Of a DNA stretch of 64,000 bases, positions 10,750 through 20,866 are shown piece by piece. The notes under the pieces were generated by a model. It worked only from the letters and a program-made list of their open reading frames with translations. It was not told the DNA's origin and did no database searches. The translations under genes and the position numbers were made by a program. Source of the DNA: Desulfurobacteriaceae bacterium (GTDB lineage Bacteria > Aquificota > Aquificia > Desulfurobacteriales > Desulfurobacteriaceae); NCBI GenBank assembly GCA_026987115.1, contig JALSNF010000036.1, positions 31,430 to 95,429 on the forward strand. The letters run 5' to 3'. Numbering within the stretch: position 1 is the first letter of the stretch; every line of letters begins with the position of its first letter.

Positions 10750-10844
10750 GGAGGCGGAAGGGGGCTGGTGTCCCCCCCGGACTTCAAATCCGGTGGCCCC
10801 GCTAGGAGCGGGGTGGTGGGTTCGATTCCCATCCGCCTCCGCCA
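10750..10844 (+). tRNA. selC: tRNA-Sec(TCA), selenocysteine tRNA
   Basis: 8-bp acceptor GGAGGCGG/CCGCCTCC, long D stem GGGGG/CCCCC, anticodon loop CGGACTTCAAATCCG, long variable arm CCCCGC-TAGGA-GCGGGG, GGGTTCGATTCCCA, GCCA 3' end. Confidence 0.96.
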
Positions 10845-12152
10845 CTAAATTAGGGCCTTTTCCAATATCTCATCTAACCTTTTTATCCCCTTTAAAACTC
10901 TTAAACCGTTCTTTTGAGCTTCTTTTTCCCTTAGTTCTTCAAGTTTTACGCTCCTAACTTCTCCCGTTAAACCCAGCTCCCCAAAGAGGACAAGGTCCTC
11001 AGCAACAGGCCTTCCGTAGTAGCTTGAAGCTATTGCAGCAGCAACTGGAAGGTCAACTGCAGGCTCGTCAATTTTTACTCCACCAACTACATTTACAAAG
11101 ACGTCAAAGTTCCTTAAAGGAATTCCTAATTCTTTCTCAAGTAGAGCCACTATTATTGAGAGTCTGTTTTGGCTTATTCCTTTAGCTCTCCTTTGAGGAG
11201 TTGTAAAAACTGCTCTGGTAACGAGGGCTTGAACTTCTAATAGAACCGGTCTGCTTCCCTCTATGCCGGCAAAAACAACGCTCCCCGGCTTACCTAAAGG
11301 CCTCTCTGAGAGGAAAAAGGCCGAAGGGTTGGGAACTTCTTTTAAGCCCTTCTCTGTCATCTCAAAAACGGCAAGCTCCCCGGTATTACCAAACCTGTTT
11401 TTTAGGCTCTTTAGTATTCGGAAGTTGTAGCCCCTGTCTCCTTCAAGTTGGTAAACTGCGTCAACTATGTGCTCTAGGACCTTAGGCCCAGCAATGCTGC
11501 CCTCTTTTGTAACGTGGCCAACGATAAAGGAAGTAATTCCCTTGTCTTTTGAGAGGTTCGTTATGAAGGCTGCACACTCTCTAACCTGAGAAACTGAACC
11601 TGCCGCCGATTCAAGGTAGGGAAGGTAGAGGGTTTGAATAGAGTCAAAAACTGCAAAGAGAGGGGAGAGCTCCCTTAAAGCCTTTTCCACTTCTTCAAGG
11701 TTGTTTTCAGAAAGTATGTACAGGTTATCTCCGTTTACTCCGAGCCTCTCTGCTCTCATTGCAACCTGCTTTGGGGATTCCTCAGCAGTTATGTAAAGGA
11801 CTTTATCTCTTTTAGAAAAGACACTGCAAACCTGAAGTAAAAGAGTTGACTTTCCGATACCAGGCTCACCTGAAATTAGGGAAACAGAGTCCTTTACGAG
11901 GCCGCCTCCAAAAACTCTATCAAGCTCGCCTATTCCAGTCTTTAAACGCTCCTCTTCTTCCCACTCTATACGGGTGATGGGTAATGGCTTTTTCTGGGAG
12001 CTCCTTACCCAACCCCTTCTCTCTTTCCCTTTCTTACTAACGGTCTCCTCTACAAAGGAACCCCAAGCACCACAGTTGGGGCACCTCCCGCTCCACTTGG
12101 GGCTAACGTATCCACACTCTTGGCAAGTAAACTGGGAGCTTTTCTTAGCCAA
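10845..12152 (-). CDS. radA: DNA repair protein RadA
   Basis: CQECGYVSPKWSGRCPNCGAWGSF zinc finger, GEPGIGKSTLLLQ, KNRFG motif (SLKNRFGNTGE), Lon-like C-terminus. Confidence 0.97.
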   Translation of the reverse strand: MAKKSSQFTCQECGYVSPKWSGRCPNCGAWGSFVEETVSKKGKERRGWVRSSQKKPLPITRIEWEEEERLKTGIGELDRVFGGGLVKDSVSLISGEPGIGKSTLLLQVCSVFSKRDKVLYITAEESPKQVAMRAERLGVNGDNLYILSENNLEEVEKALRELSPLFAVFDSIQTLYLPYLESAAGSVSQVRECAAFITNLSKDKGITSFIVGHVTKEGSIAGPKVLEHIVDAVYQLEGDRGYNFRILKSLKNRFGNTGELAVFEMTEKGLKEVPNPSAFFLSERPLGKPGSVVFAGIEGSRPVLLEVQALVTRAVFTTPQRRAKGISQNRLSIIVALLEKELGIPLRNFDVFVNVVGGVKIDEPAVDLPVAAAIASSYYGRPVAEDLVLFGELGLTGEVRSVKLEELREKEAQKNGLRVLKGIKRLDEILEKALI

Positions 12153-12185
12153 CCTTTAAACCAAATTAGATTTACAGCCTTAAAT

Positions 12186-14210
12186 TTAAGAAAAGAGAAG
12201 AGAAGCACCACGGTAAACTACAAAAGCGGTAATCCAAGCGGTAATCAACTCAATTACTACGAGAGCAGCTGGGTACTTCCAACTTCCACTCTCCTGCTTT
12301 ATGGCTGCAATGGTAGCAACGCAAGGGATGTAAAGTAGAGTAAAGACCATGTAGGCAATGGCACTTTCAGGAGTAAAGGTTTGAGAAAGGAGTTTTTCCA
12401 ACCCCTCTTCTCCAACGCCGTATAAAGTCCCTAAAGTTCCAACTACAACCTCTTTGGCCAGAGCTCCAAAAATAAGAGCAACTACAGGCTTCCAGTCATC
12501 TATTCCAAGGGGCTTAAAAATGGGAAGAAGGAGTTTTCCTAAATGGCCCACAAGGGAGTTTTCTCCGGCGTATTCAACTCCCGGAGGAAGGGAGGCCACA
12601 AGCCAAATTAGGAAAGAGACTACAAATATTACGCTTCCAGCCTTAAATATGAACTCCCTAACTTCTATCCAAGTTTGAGAAAGGACTATGTTAAAAGAGG
12701 GAAGCTTGTAGGGGGGGAGCTCTATAAAGAACTCACACTCTGAAGAAGTTTCCTTAAACTTTGAGATTAAGGTAGCAAACAGGAGAGCCATAAGTATGCC
12801 TAAGCCGTAAATAAACAGGAGAATTAAAGACTTGTGCTCTTTAAAGAAAGCACCTACGAAAATTGCATAAACGGTAAGCCTTGCGCTACAGGAAATCCAA
12901 GGAATTATGAGCATCGTAATGAGCCTTAAAGTGGAAGAACGCATAGCTCTCGTGGCGTAAACTGCCGGGACATTACATCCAAAACCTAAAATCATAGGTA
13001 TGACCGAAGCACCTGAAAGGCCGAAAAAGCGCATAAAGTTGTCCCATAAAGCAGCTGCCCTTGCCATGTAGCCTATATCTTCAAGGATGGACATTAAAAG
13101 GTAAAGAATTGCGAGAATGGGGAGGAAAACCATAACGGCTCCTACTCCTGCAAGGAGGCCGTCGTTTATTAAAGAGAGGAGGAAAGGAGGAGCTCCGCTT
13201 AAAGCCTTTTCAAAGAAAGAAGGAAGGAGATTACTAAAAAACTTGTCTATAAGGTCGCTCAAAGGAGCGCTTAAATCAAAGGTAATCTTAAAGACTCCCC
13301 ACATTACAAGGAAGAAAACAGGTATTCCTGTTATAGGATTCGTTACGAACTTATCTATCCTATCGCTTAAGGTGTAAAGAGGGAGCTCTACTGAGCTTTT
13401 TACAGCATTAGTTGCTATCTTGGAGGCTAAAAAGAACCTCTCTCTTGCAACAAACGAAGGAAGGTCACAGTTAAACCTCTCTTTAACCTCCTCCTCTATC
13501 CTGTTAACTTCTCTCTCAACCTCTTCCCAGTTTTTAAACTTCTTCCTTAAGTAATCTTGAACTTCTGGGTCCCTTTCCAAGAGCTTAATTGAGAACCACC
13601 TTAAATTGAAGGGAAAGCTACTCGGGAGCTCCCTTTTCAACTTCATCTCAATTAAAGAAACTGCGTTTTCAAGGAAGTCTGAATAAAGGGGAACAAAACC
13701 CTTAGGCTTAAGGTCTCCAGTTGCAACTTGCAAGATTAACTCAGAGAGCTCCTCAAGGCCAGTCCTCCTTACCGCTGAAACTTCTACAACAGGAAGGTTT
13801 AACGACCTTTCAAGCTCTTTTTTATTAACTGAGAAACCCAAGTTCTGAAGCTCGTCAACTTTATTAAGGACAACTATCGGCCTTAAACCCATCTCAAGGA
13901 GCTCTAGGGTAAGGTAGAGGTTCCTTGCAAGGAGAGTCACGTCTAAAACGTTAACTGCAACATCGTAATCACCGTTTAAGAGAAAACTCCTGGCAACCCT
14001 CTCTTCAAGGGTATACGAAGTCAAGCTGTAAATTCCCGGAAGGTCTATAAGCTCTATCTCAAAACCCCTAAAGTTATACCTTCCCGTCTTTTTCTGAACG
14101 GTAACTCCCGGCCAGTTTCCCACCTTCTCGTTGGTTCCTGCAAGAGCGTTCATAATAGCAGTCTTACCTACATTTGGATTTCCAACGAGGGCTACCTTAA
14201 CTTCCTTCAT
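12186..14210 (-). CDS. feoB: ferrous iron transport protein B
   Basis: VALVGNPNVGKTAIMNALAG, GVTVQKKTG, DLPGIYSL; C-terminal Gate-type TM domains. Confidence 0.97.
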   Translation of the reverse strand: MKEVKVALVGNPNVGKTAIMNALAGTNEKVGNWPGVTVQKKTGRYNFRGFEIELIDLPGIYSLTSYTLEERVARSFLLNGDYDVAVNVLDVTLLARNLYLTLELLEMGLRPIVVLNKVDELQNLGFSVNKKELERSLNLPVVEVSAVRRTGLEELSELILQVATGDLKPKGFVPLYSDFLENAVSLIEMKLKRELPSSFPFNLRWFSIKLLERDPEVQDYLRKKFKNWEEVEREVNRIEEEVKERFNCDLPSFVARERFFLASKIATNAVKSSVELPLYTLSDRIDKFVTNPITGIPVFFLVMWGVFKITFDLSAPLSDLIDKFFSNLLPSFFEKALSGAPPFLLSLINDGLLAGVGAVMVFLPILAILYLLMSILEDIGYMARAAALWDNFMRFFGLSGASVIPMILGFGCNVPAVYATRAMRSSTLRLITMLIIPWISCSARLTVYAIFVGAFFKEHKSLILLFIYGLGILMALLFATLISKFKETSSECEFFIELPPYKLPSFNIVLSQTWIEVREFIFKAGSVIFVVSFLIWLVASLPPGVEYAGENSLVGHLGKLLLPIFKPLGIDDWKPVVALIFGALAKEVVVGTLGTLYGVGEEGLEKLLSQTFTPESAIAYMVFTLLYIPCVATIAAIKQESGSWKYPAALVVIELITAWITAFVVYRGASLLFS

Positions 14211-14425
14211 ACCTTTTCAACCTCCACCTTCTTTGCCATACCTTGACCTATGGCTATCCTGCTACCTGCAACCTCAACTATTACCGGTCCGGGAGGAGCT
14301 TTAATCACCTTTACCTCAGCTCCCGGGTAAAGGCCTATTGAAGAGAGTCTATTCCTAACGCCGAGCCCCCCATAAATGGCAACTATTTTAACTTTATCTC
14401 CCTCTCTAACCTCAAAAAGGGTCAT
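14207..14425 (-). CDS. feoA: ferrous iron transport protein A
   Basis: 72-aa FeoA SH3-like protein; ATGA overlap with feoB. Confidence 0.9.
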   Translation of the reverse strand: MTLFEVREGDKVKIVAIYGGLGVRNRLSSIGLYPGAEVKVIKAPPGPVIVEVAGSRIAIGQGMAKKVEVEKV

Positions 14426-14446
14426 TTTTACCTCCTTATAAGTTAG

Positions 14447-14475
14447 ATAATATTAACATTCTTAAGTAAGTGCAA
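14447..14475 (-). promoter_or_regulatory. feoAB promoter (TTGCAC-N17-TATTAT) overlapping a weak Fur-like AT-rich box
   Basis: Read on minus strand upstream of feoA; GATAATATTAACATTCTTA at 14446-14464 partly matches a Fur box. Confidence 0.5.
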
Positions 14476-14521
14476 CTTCCGAGCAATTATATAATTTACA
14501 AAAAAACAAGGAGGATAAAGA

Positions 14522-15046
14522 ATGGACGTAAAGAAGATACCCCCGGGGAAGAACCCTCCCGAGGACATTTACGCAGTAATAGAGATACCTCAAGGCTCAA
14601 ACGTTAAGTACGAAGTTGACAAGGAGAGCGGAGCGGTCTTCGTTGACAGGTTCTTATTTACCCCGATGTTCTACCCAGCAAACTACGGTTTTGTTCCAAA
14701 CACCCTAGCAGATGACGGAGACCCCATAGACGTGCTCGTAATCTCAAGACAACCTGTAGTTCCAGGAAGCGTTGTAAGGTGCAGACCTGTTGGGGTTTTG
14801 GTTATGGAAGACGAAAGTGGTAAGGACGAGAAGATAGTGGCAGTTCCAGTTGACAAGTTGGACCTTACCTTTAGCAAAGTAAAGGAGATAGATGACCTAC
14901 CAGAAGCAACGCTAAACGAGATTAAACACTTCTTTGAGCACTACAAAGACCTTGAACCTGGTAAGTGGGTAAAGGTTAAAGAGTTTAAGGGGAGCTCTGA
15001 AGCAAAAGAGATGATTAAAAAAGCAATAGAGAACTTTAAAGGTTAA
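14522..15046 (+). CDS. ppa: inorganic pyrophosphatase
   Basis: [52 protein letters not shown]. Confidence 0.97.
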   Translation: MDVKKIPPGKNPPEDIYAVIEIPQGSNVKYEVDKESGAVFVDRFLFTPMFYPANYGFVPNTLADDGDPIDVLVISRQPVVPGSVVRCRPVGVLVMEDESGKDEKIVAVPVDKLDLTFSKVKEIDDLPEATLNEIKHFFEHYKDLEPGKWVKVKEFKGSSEAKEMIKKAIENFKG

Positions 15047-15053
15047 CCTTCTT

Positions 15054-15075
15054 CCCCCTTTCGGGGGCTTTTCTT
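15054..15075 (+). terminator. intrinsic terminator-like hairpin after ppa
   Basis: CCCCC-TTTC-GGGGG followed by CTTTTCTT. Confidence 0.6.
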
Positions 15076-15128
15076 ACCCTACTATCACATCTATATTTAA
15101 ATCCCAAAACTCCTTTAGAGGTATTCTT

Positions 15129-16928
15129 ATGCCTTCTCAAGAGCTAATTAGGAACTTCTGCATAATTGCCCACATAGACCACGGGAAGTCAACTTTAGCT
15201 GACAGGCTCCTTGAGTTTACAGGAACGGTCTCAAAGAGGGAACTTAAAGAGCAAATGCTTGACACTTTAGAGCTTGAAAGAGAAAGGGGTATAACAATAA
15301 AGCTGAACGCCGTAAGAATGAAGTATAAGGCGGAAGACGGCAAAACCTACACTATGCACTTAATTGACACTCCCGGCCACGTTGACTTTACCTACGAGGT
15401 ATCAAGGAGCCTCTCTGCCTGTGAGGGAGCTCTCTTAGTAATTGACGCAACCCAAGGAATAGAAGCCCAGACGATAGCAAACTTCTTCCTTGCCCTTGAC
15501 GCCGGACTGGAGATAATCCCAGTTATCAACAAAATAGACCTCCCAAGTGCAAACCCTGAATGGGTAAAAGAGCAGATAGAGGAAGTTCTGGGGCTTGACC
15601 CGGAAGAGGCGATTTTAGCCTCTGCAAAAGAGGGAATCGGGATAAAGGAAATCCTTGAAGCTATAGTAAGGAAAGTTCCTCCTCCCTCAGGGGACGCTAA
15701 CAAACCCCTAAAGGCACTCATCTTTGACTCTTACTACGATAACTACAAGGGGGTAATACCCTTTGTAAGGGTATTTGACGGAAAGATAAGGCCGGGAATG
15801 AAGATAAAGCTAATGTCAAACGAAAAAGAGTTTGAAGTAGTAGAAGTTGGGACTCAGAACCCAAATATGGTTAAACTTGAGGAGCTCTCGGCAGGGGAAG
15901 TTGGCTGGATAGCAGCAAACATAAAGAACATAGAAGATACACAAGTAGGAGACACGATAACAGACGCCGAAAACCCGACAGAAGAGCCCTGTCCAGGATT
16001 TAGACCTGCAAAGCCTATGGTATTTGCAGGACTTTACCCCGTTGACTCTGACGACTACGAGAATCTAAAAGAGGCACTGGAAAAGCTTAAGTTGAACGAC
16101 GCTGCTCTCTTCTTTGAGCCGGAAACTTCAGCAGCTCTTGGCTTTGGCTTTAGGTGCGGTTTTCTAGGGCTCCTTCACATGGAAGTAATTAAAGAGAGGC
16201 TTGAAAGGGAGTTTGGATTAAACCTTATAGCAACGGCTCCCAGCGTGGTTTATAAGGCCTACCTTAAAGACGGAACGGTAAAGGAGGTTCAAAACCCTGC
16301 CCAGATGCCCCCTCCAGAGAAGATAGAGAGGATAGAGGAGCCTTACATAACTGCTTCAATAATAACTCCTTCAGAGTACGTAGGACCGATTATGCAGCTG
16401 TGCCAAGACAGAAGGGGAATACAAACAGGGTTTACCTACATTGACACAAATAGGGTGGAGCTCCGCTACGACATGCCCCTTTCCGAAATCCTCTTTGACT
16501 TCTTTGACAAGCTAAAGAGCGTCTCCCGAGGGTATGCCTCCTTTGACTACGAGTTTGCAGGCTATAAACCTTCAGAGCTGGTAAAGCTTGACATACTGAT
16601 AAACGGAAAGCCCGTTGACGCCCTTTCGGTAATAGTTCACAAAGATAAAGCTTACCAAAGGGGAAGACAGCTAGTTGACAAGTTAAAGGAGATAATCCCT
16701 AGGCAGCTATTTGAAGTAGCAATTCAGGCTGCCATAGGCAATAAAATAATTGCCCGCTCAAACGTTAAGGCTTTAAGGAAGGACGTTCTGGCAAAGTGCT
16801 ACGGGGGAGACGTTACGAGGAAGAAGAAACTCCTTGAAAAACAAAAGGAAGGGAAGAAGAGAATGAAGATGTTAGGGAAAGTTGAAGTTCCCCAAGAGGC
16901 ATTCCTTGCAGTTCTGAAGGTTGATTAA
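15129..16928 (+). CDS. lepA: elongation factor 4 (LepA)
   Basis: [44 protein letters not shown], LepA C-terminus. Confidence 0.98.
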   Translation: MPSQELIRNFCIIAHIDHGKSTLADRLLEFTGTVSKRELKEQMLDTLELERERGITIKLNAVRMKYKAEDGKTYTMHLIDTPGHVDFTYEVSRSLSACEGALLVIDATQGIEAQTIANFFLALDAGLEIIPVINKIDLPSANPEWVKEQIEEVLGLDPEEAILASAKEGIGIKEILEAIVRKVPPPSGDANKPLKALIFDSYYDNYKGVIPFVRVFDGKIRPGMKIKLMSNEKEFEVVEVGTQNPNMVKLEELSAGEVGWIAANIKNIEDTQVGDTITDAENPTEEPCPGFRPAKPMVFAGLYPVDSDDYENLKEALEKLKLNDAALFFEPETSAALGFGFRCGFLGLLHMEVIKERLEREFGLNLIATAPSVVYKAYLKDGTVKEVQNPAQMPPPEKIERIEEPYITASIITPSEYVGPIMQLCQDRRGIQTGFTYIDTNRVELRYDMPLSEILFDFFDKLKSVSRGYASFDYEFAGYKPSELVKLDILINGKPVDALSVIVHKDKAYQRGRQLVDKLKEIIPRQLFEVAIQAAIGNKIIARSNVKALRKDVLAKCYGGDVTRKKKLLEKQKEGKKRMKMLGKVEVPQEAFLAVLKVD

Positions 16929-16929
16929 A

Positions 16930-16943
16930 GGGGCAAAAGCCCC
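16930..16943. terminator. short hairpin between convergent lepA and hpf
   Basis: GGGGC-AAAA-GCCCC; bidirectional position between convergent genes. Confidence 0.45.
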
Positions 16944-16946
16944 TTA

Positions 16947-17510
16947 CTACTTGCAGGAAGGCATCTCCATTAAGCCAACGTTCCCGTCCTTCCTCCTGTA
17001 AACAACAGCTGCGTTTCCAGTTTCAACGTTGCAGAAGAGAACAAAGTCTCTCTTTGAGCCAAGGAGTTTTAAGACTGCATCCTCTACAGAGATGGGCTTG
17101 TAGAGCTCCGGCTCTACCTCAATAATCTCTATCGGCTTTTCAACGACCTCCTCTTCAACCAAAGTTATCTGCCTTTTTGCCCTTTGGGCCTCGTGTTTGC
17201 CTGCAGTCTTAACCTTATCCTTTAACCTCCTAAGCTGTTTCTCTGCAGCGTCAACAACGTAGTCAACGGCAGTGTAAAGGTCGTCAGTCTCCTTTTTTAT
17301 CCTCAAGGTGTGGTCAAAGACATTGTAAATTACGATTTCAACGCTTGAGCGGTGCTTCTCTTTTCTAACGATAACGTCTGCGAAGACCTCCCTCCTTTCA
17401 TCGTCTCCCAAGTACTTCTCAAGCCTCTTAAACTTCTCCTCAAGGGTGTTCTTAATTGCCCCCGTTAAGTCAATACCGTGTCCAATAAGGTTTAGCCTTA
17501 GCTGTGCCAT
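16947..17510 (-). CDS. hpf: ribosome hibernation promoting factor, long form
   Basis: LNLIGHGIDLTGAIKNTLEEKFKRLEKYL...; long C-terminal dimerisation domain. Confidence 0.93.
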   Translation of the reverse strand: MAQLRLNLIGHGIDLTGAIKNTLEEKFKRLEKYLGDDERREVFADVIVRKEKHRSSVEIVIYNVFDHTLRIKKETDDLYTAVDYVVDAAEKQLRRLKDKVKTAGKHEAQRAKRQITLVEEEVVEKPIEIIEVEPELYKPISVEDAVLKLLGSKRDFVLFCNVETGNAAVVYRRKDGNVGLMEMPSCK

Positions 17511-17571
17511 CCCTTCCTCCTTTTTCTTTTCTATCTTACTTTAAAATTAAAGCGTTAAAGAAGGAGTGTCT

Positions 17572-18561
17572 ATGAGAGAAAAGGTAGCTTACTTACTCTT
17601 TTCAGGAGGGTTAGACAGCATAATTGCTGCAGAACTCTTAAAGAAACTTGGTTTTAAAGTGGTAGGAGTCCACGTTAAGTCCCCTTTTTTTGGAAAGGAG
17701 GAGGGAGAGTTAAAGGAGCTGGCAGAAAAGTTAGGAATTGAACTTAAGATAGTTAAAACAAAGGAAGACTACTTAGAGCTCCTAAAGTCCCCAAAGTACG
17801 GGTATGGGAAGAACGTAAATCCCTGTATAGACTGTAAAGCTTACATGTTAAGGAAAGTAAAAGAGTTAGCACCTAAAGGTTCAGTCATAGCAACTGGGGA
17901 GGTTTTAGGTCAAAGACCGATGTCTCAACACCTTCAAGCTTTCAACGCAATAGAGAAACTCTCAGGATTAAAAGGAAAAGTCCTTAGACCCCTTTCAGGG
18001 AAGCTCCTTCCTACGACGGAATATGAAAAGGAAGGCTTAGTTGAAAAAGAAAAACTCCTTGACTTAAAGGGACGCTCAAGGAGGAGATATCCAGAGCTCT
18101 TAAAGAAATTGAAGATAGACCTTGACAAACTTCCAACTCCCGCCGGAGGATGCCTTTTAACTGACCCCTCTTTTAGCAAGAAGGTTAAAGACCTAATTAA
18201 GCACAACGAGCTTACCCTTGAAAACTCAGAGCTCCTTAAAGTGGGACGCCACTTTAGACTGGGAAAGTGTAAGCTGGTTGTTGGGAAAAACAAAAAGGAG
18301 AATGAGGAGCTCCTTAAGTTCGCAAATGAAAAGGACTTCATTTTAAAAGTTGAAACAGCACCGTCTCCTGTAGGCCTTTTAAGGTGCAAGGAAGAGCCTA
18401 AGAACGAAGAAATAGAAAAGGCGGCGGGAATCGTAGCAAGGTACTCTGACGCAAAAGGAGAACCTCAAGTTCCCGTTTCCCTTTACAAAGGTGGTAAACT
18501 AGTTAAAGAGGTAAAGGTAAAGCCGATTTTTGAAACAAAGAGCTACTTGATAACTTCTTAG
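17572..18561 (+). CDS. PP-loop (MnmA/ThiI-like) sulfurtransferase-family protein
   Basis: YLLFSGGLDSIIAAELLKKLG PP-loop; NPCIDCKAYMLRK; ATGEVLGQRPMSQH; alternative GTG start at 17566. Confidence 0.7.
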   Translation: MREKVAYLLFSGGLDSIIAAELLKKLGFKVVGVHVKSPFFGKEEGELKELAEKLGIELKIVKTKEDYLELLKSPKYGYGKNVNPCIDCKAYMLRKVKELAPKGSVIATGEVLGQRPMSQHLQAFNAIEKLSGLKGKVLRPLSGKLLPTTEYEKEGLVEKEKLLDLKGRSRRRYPELLKKLKIDLDKLPTPAGGCLLTDPSFSKKVKDLIKHNELTLENSELLKVGRHFRLGKCKLVVGKNKKENEELLKFANEKDFILKVETAPSPVGLLRCKEEPKNEEIEKAAGIVARYSDAKGEPQVPVSLYKGGKLVKEVKVKPIFETKSYLITS

Positions 18562-18570
18562 GAGGAGGAG

Positions 18571-19041
18571 ATGCCCCTTTTTAAAAAGGTCCTTTACTCA
18601 ACAGACTTTTCACCTTTGGCAGAGGTTGCCCTTGAATATGTAAAGAAGCTAAAGGAAGCCGGCGAAGAAGAGGTGGTTGTAGTTCACGTAGTTGACGACC
18701 TATCGGTAGAGCTCCCAGAGGGAACAGACCTAATTAAGGAAAAGGAAGTTTACAAAATCCTCCCTGAAGTTGACCAAGAGTACCTATTAGACCTCGTAGA
18801 GAGGTTAAACTCCATTAAAGAGCTCCTTGAAAAGGAGAACTTAAAAGTTAAAACTTACCTAAAATACGGGAACATACCTAAACAGATAGTCTCTGTTGCC
18901 GATGAGGAGAAGGTAAACCTAATAGTTATGGGAGCACACGGTAAGGGGCTCTTAACGGAGCTCCTTTTAGGAAGCGTCTCAACCGACGTTATAAGGGAAG
19001 CTAAATGCCCGGTACTAATTGTTAAGAGGAGGGAGGAGTAA
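18571..19041 (+). CDS. universal stress protein (UspA family)
   Basis: KVLYSTDFSPLAEVALEYVKKL...VMGAHGKGLLTELLLGSVSTDVIREAKCPVLIVK. Confidence 0.93.
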   Translation: MPLFKKVLYSTDFSPLAEVALEYVKKLKEAGEEEVVVVHVVDDLSVELPEGTDLIKEKEVYKILPEVDQEYLLDLVERLNSIKELLEKENLKVKTYLKYGNIPKQIVSVADEEKVNLIVMGAHGKGLLTELLLGSVSTDVIREAKCPVLIVKRREE

Positions 19042-19517
19042 TGCTCTTTGAGAAAGTCCTTTACCCCTTTGACGGGAAAAAGGCAAGTTTAGAAGTAAAG
19101 CCCTATGTTCTAAAGCTAAAAGAGGCCGGATGCAAAGAAGTTCACCTACTTTACGTTTTAGTGCCTTCAGAGTGGGGAATTTTAGCCAAAGAAGAGTATG
19201 ACTGTATAGAAAAGATAGAAGCTCTAAAGGCAGCCATTGAAGAGGGATTTGTAGATGCCCTTTTAAGGATGTTTAAGAAAATGGAGGAAGTAGCCTCTGA
19301 ATTTGAGAAGGAGGGAGTTAAAACAAAAGTAGTTATGATACCCGGAGAGCTTGACGAGGTAATTTCAGAATACGCTAAGAAAAACGACGTGAAACTCGTA
19401 GCTTTAGGGATAACCTCAGAATCCCTTTCCTTTTTCAGGGTAGGGAAGGTTCTAGATATTATAAAGGCCTTAGATAGACCTATATTAATAGTAAAGTCTC
19501 CAGAGGAAGAAGGTTAA
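19041..19517 (+). CDS. universal stress protein-like, second tandem copy
   Basis: MLFEKVLYPFDGKKASLEVKPYVLKLKEAG...; overlaps upstream USP by 1 nt; G-2x-G-9x-G motif degenerate. Confidence 0.8.
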   Translation: MLFEKVLYPFDGKKASLEVKPYVLKLKEAGCKEVHLLYVLVPSEWGILAKEEYDCIEKIEALKAAIEEGFVDALLRMFKKMEEVASEFEKEGVKTKVVMIPGELDEVISEYAKKNDVKLVALGITSESLSFFRVGKVLDIIKALDRPILIVKSPEEEG

Positions 19518-20866
19518 GCTCCAAGCTCTTCCACTATGGCCTCTTTGTAGGCCTTTACCATAAAATCTATCTCCTTCTCGCTTATTGCAAGAGGGGGCAT
19601 TATCACGAGGACGGGCCCAAGGGGTCTGGTAAATACCCCTTTCTCTATAATCCTCCTTGAAACCCTCCTTCCAACGTCATCTTTCCAGGAAAAGCCTTCC
19701 TTGCTCCTTTTATCCTTAACAAGTTCTACTCCAACCATAAAGCCTTTTCCTCTAATATCCCCAACATGGTTTAAGTCTGAAAGTTCCTCTTTTAAAGTCT
19801 TCCAGAGATAGTCTATTTTAGGCTCTAAGCTCTCAGGCCATCCCTTCTTCTCAAAGAGCTCAATGTTCTTTAAAGCAACGGCACATCCAAGCTGGTTTCC
19901 AGTAAAGGTGTGGCCGTGGAAAAAGGTCTTTCCGCTTCCGTAATCCCCTCCCCAGAAAGCCCCGTAAACTTCATCGGTAGCAAGAGTTATCGCCAAGGGC
20001 ATGTAGCCTGCAGTTAAGCCCTTTGATATAGCCATAATGTCGGGAACAACTCCTTCGTGTTCACAAGCAAACATCCGTCCGGTCTTTCCAAAACCTGTGG
20101 CAACTTCATCAAGTATTAACAAAACTCCATACTCACTGCAGAGCTCCCTAACCCCTTTTAAGAAACCTTCAGGGTGAGTTATCATACCGGCAGCTGCTTG
20201 AACTAAAGGCTCCATAACAACAGCTGCTATCTCGTCAGCGTGGCGTTCAAGGAGCTCCCTTAACTTAGAAAGGCTAAACTCTTTACACTCCTCTTTACTC
20301 CCAGGAAACCTGTAAGGGTGAGGGGAGGGAATTTTAAAGGTCTCAAACATAAGCTCCCTAAACATTGAGTGAAAGAGCTCTATACCCCCTATACTCACAG
20401 AACCTATGGTGTCTCCGTGGTAGGCCTCTTCAAGCTTAACGAACTTGGTCTTCTTTCCCTTCCCTTTAAGCTGCCAGTACTGGTAGGCCATTTTAAGGGC
20501 GGCCTCCATAGCCGTTGAGCCGTCATCTGTATAAAAAACGTGCTTTAAACCCTTAGGAGCTATTTCAACGACTTTCTTTGCAAGCAAAATTGAAGGCTCG
20601 TTGGCAAGGCCTAAAAGGGTTGAATGGGCAATCTTCTCAAGCTGAGAAACTATAGCTTCGTTTAGCTCCTTTACGTTGTGGCCGTGAACATTGCACCAAA
20701 TAGAAGAAACTGCATCAAGGTACTTTTTACCGTCTATGTCAAAAAGCCAGCACCCTTCCCCCCTCTCTATCACTATGGGCTCACTTTTTACGTATTCGGC
20801 CATCTGGGTAAAGGGATGCCAAACGAATTCCTTATCCCACTTTTTAAGGAGTTCCTTCACCTTCAC
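19514..20866 (-). CDS. bioA: adenosylmethionine-8-amino-7-oxononanoate aminotransferase
   Basis: DKEFVWHPFTQMAEY, YHGDTIGSVSIGG, LLILDEVATGFGKTGRMFACEHEGVVPDIMAISKGLTAGYMPLA. Confidence 0.95.
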   Translation of the reverse strand: MKVKELLKKWDKEFVWHPFTQMAEYVKSEPIVIERGEGCWLFDIDGKKYLDAVSSIWCNVHGHNVKELNEAIVSQLEKIAHSTLLGLANEPSILLAKKVVEIAPKGLKHVFYTDDGSTAMEAALKMAYQYWQLKGKGKKTKFVKLEEAYHGDTIGSVSIGGIELFHSMFRELMFETFKIPSPHPYRFPGSKEECKEFSLSKLRELLERHADEIAAVVMEPLVQAAAGMITHPEGFLKGVRELCSEYGVLLILDEVATGFGKTGRMFACEHEGVVPDIMAISKGLTAGYMPLAITLATDEVYGAFWGGDYGSGKTFFHGHTFTGNQLGCAVALKNIELFEKKGWPESLEPKIDYLWKTLKEELSDLNHVGDIRGKGFMVGVELVKDKRSKEGFSWKDDVGRRVSRRIIEKGVFTRPLGPVLVIMPPLAISEKEIDFMVKAYKEAIVEELGA

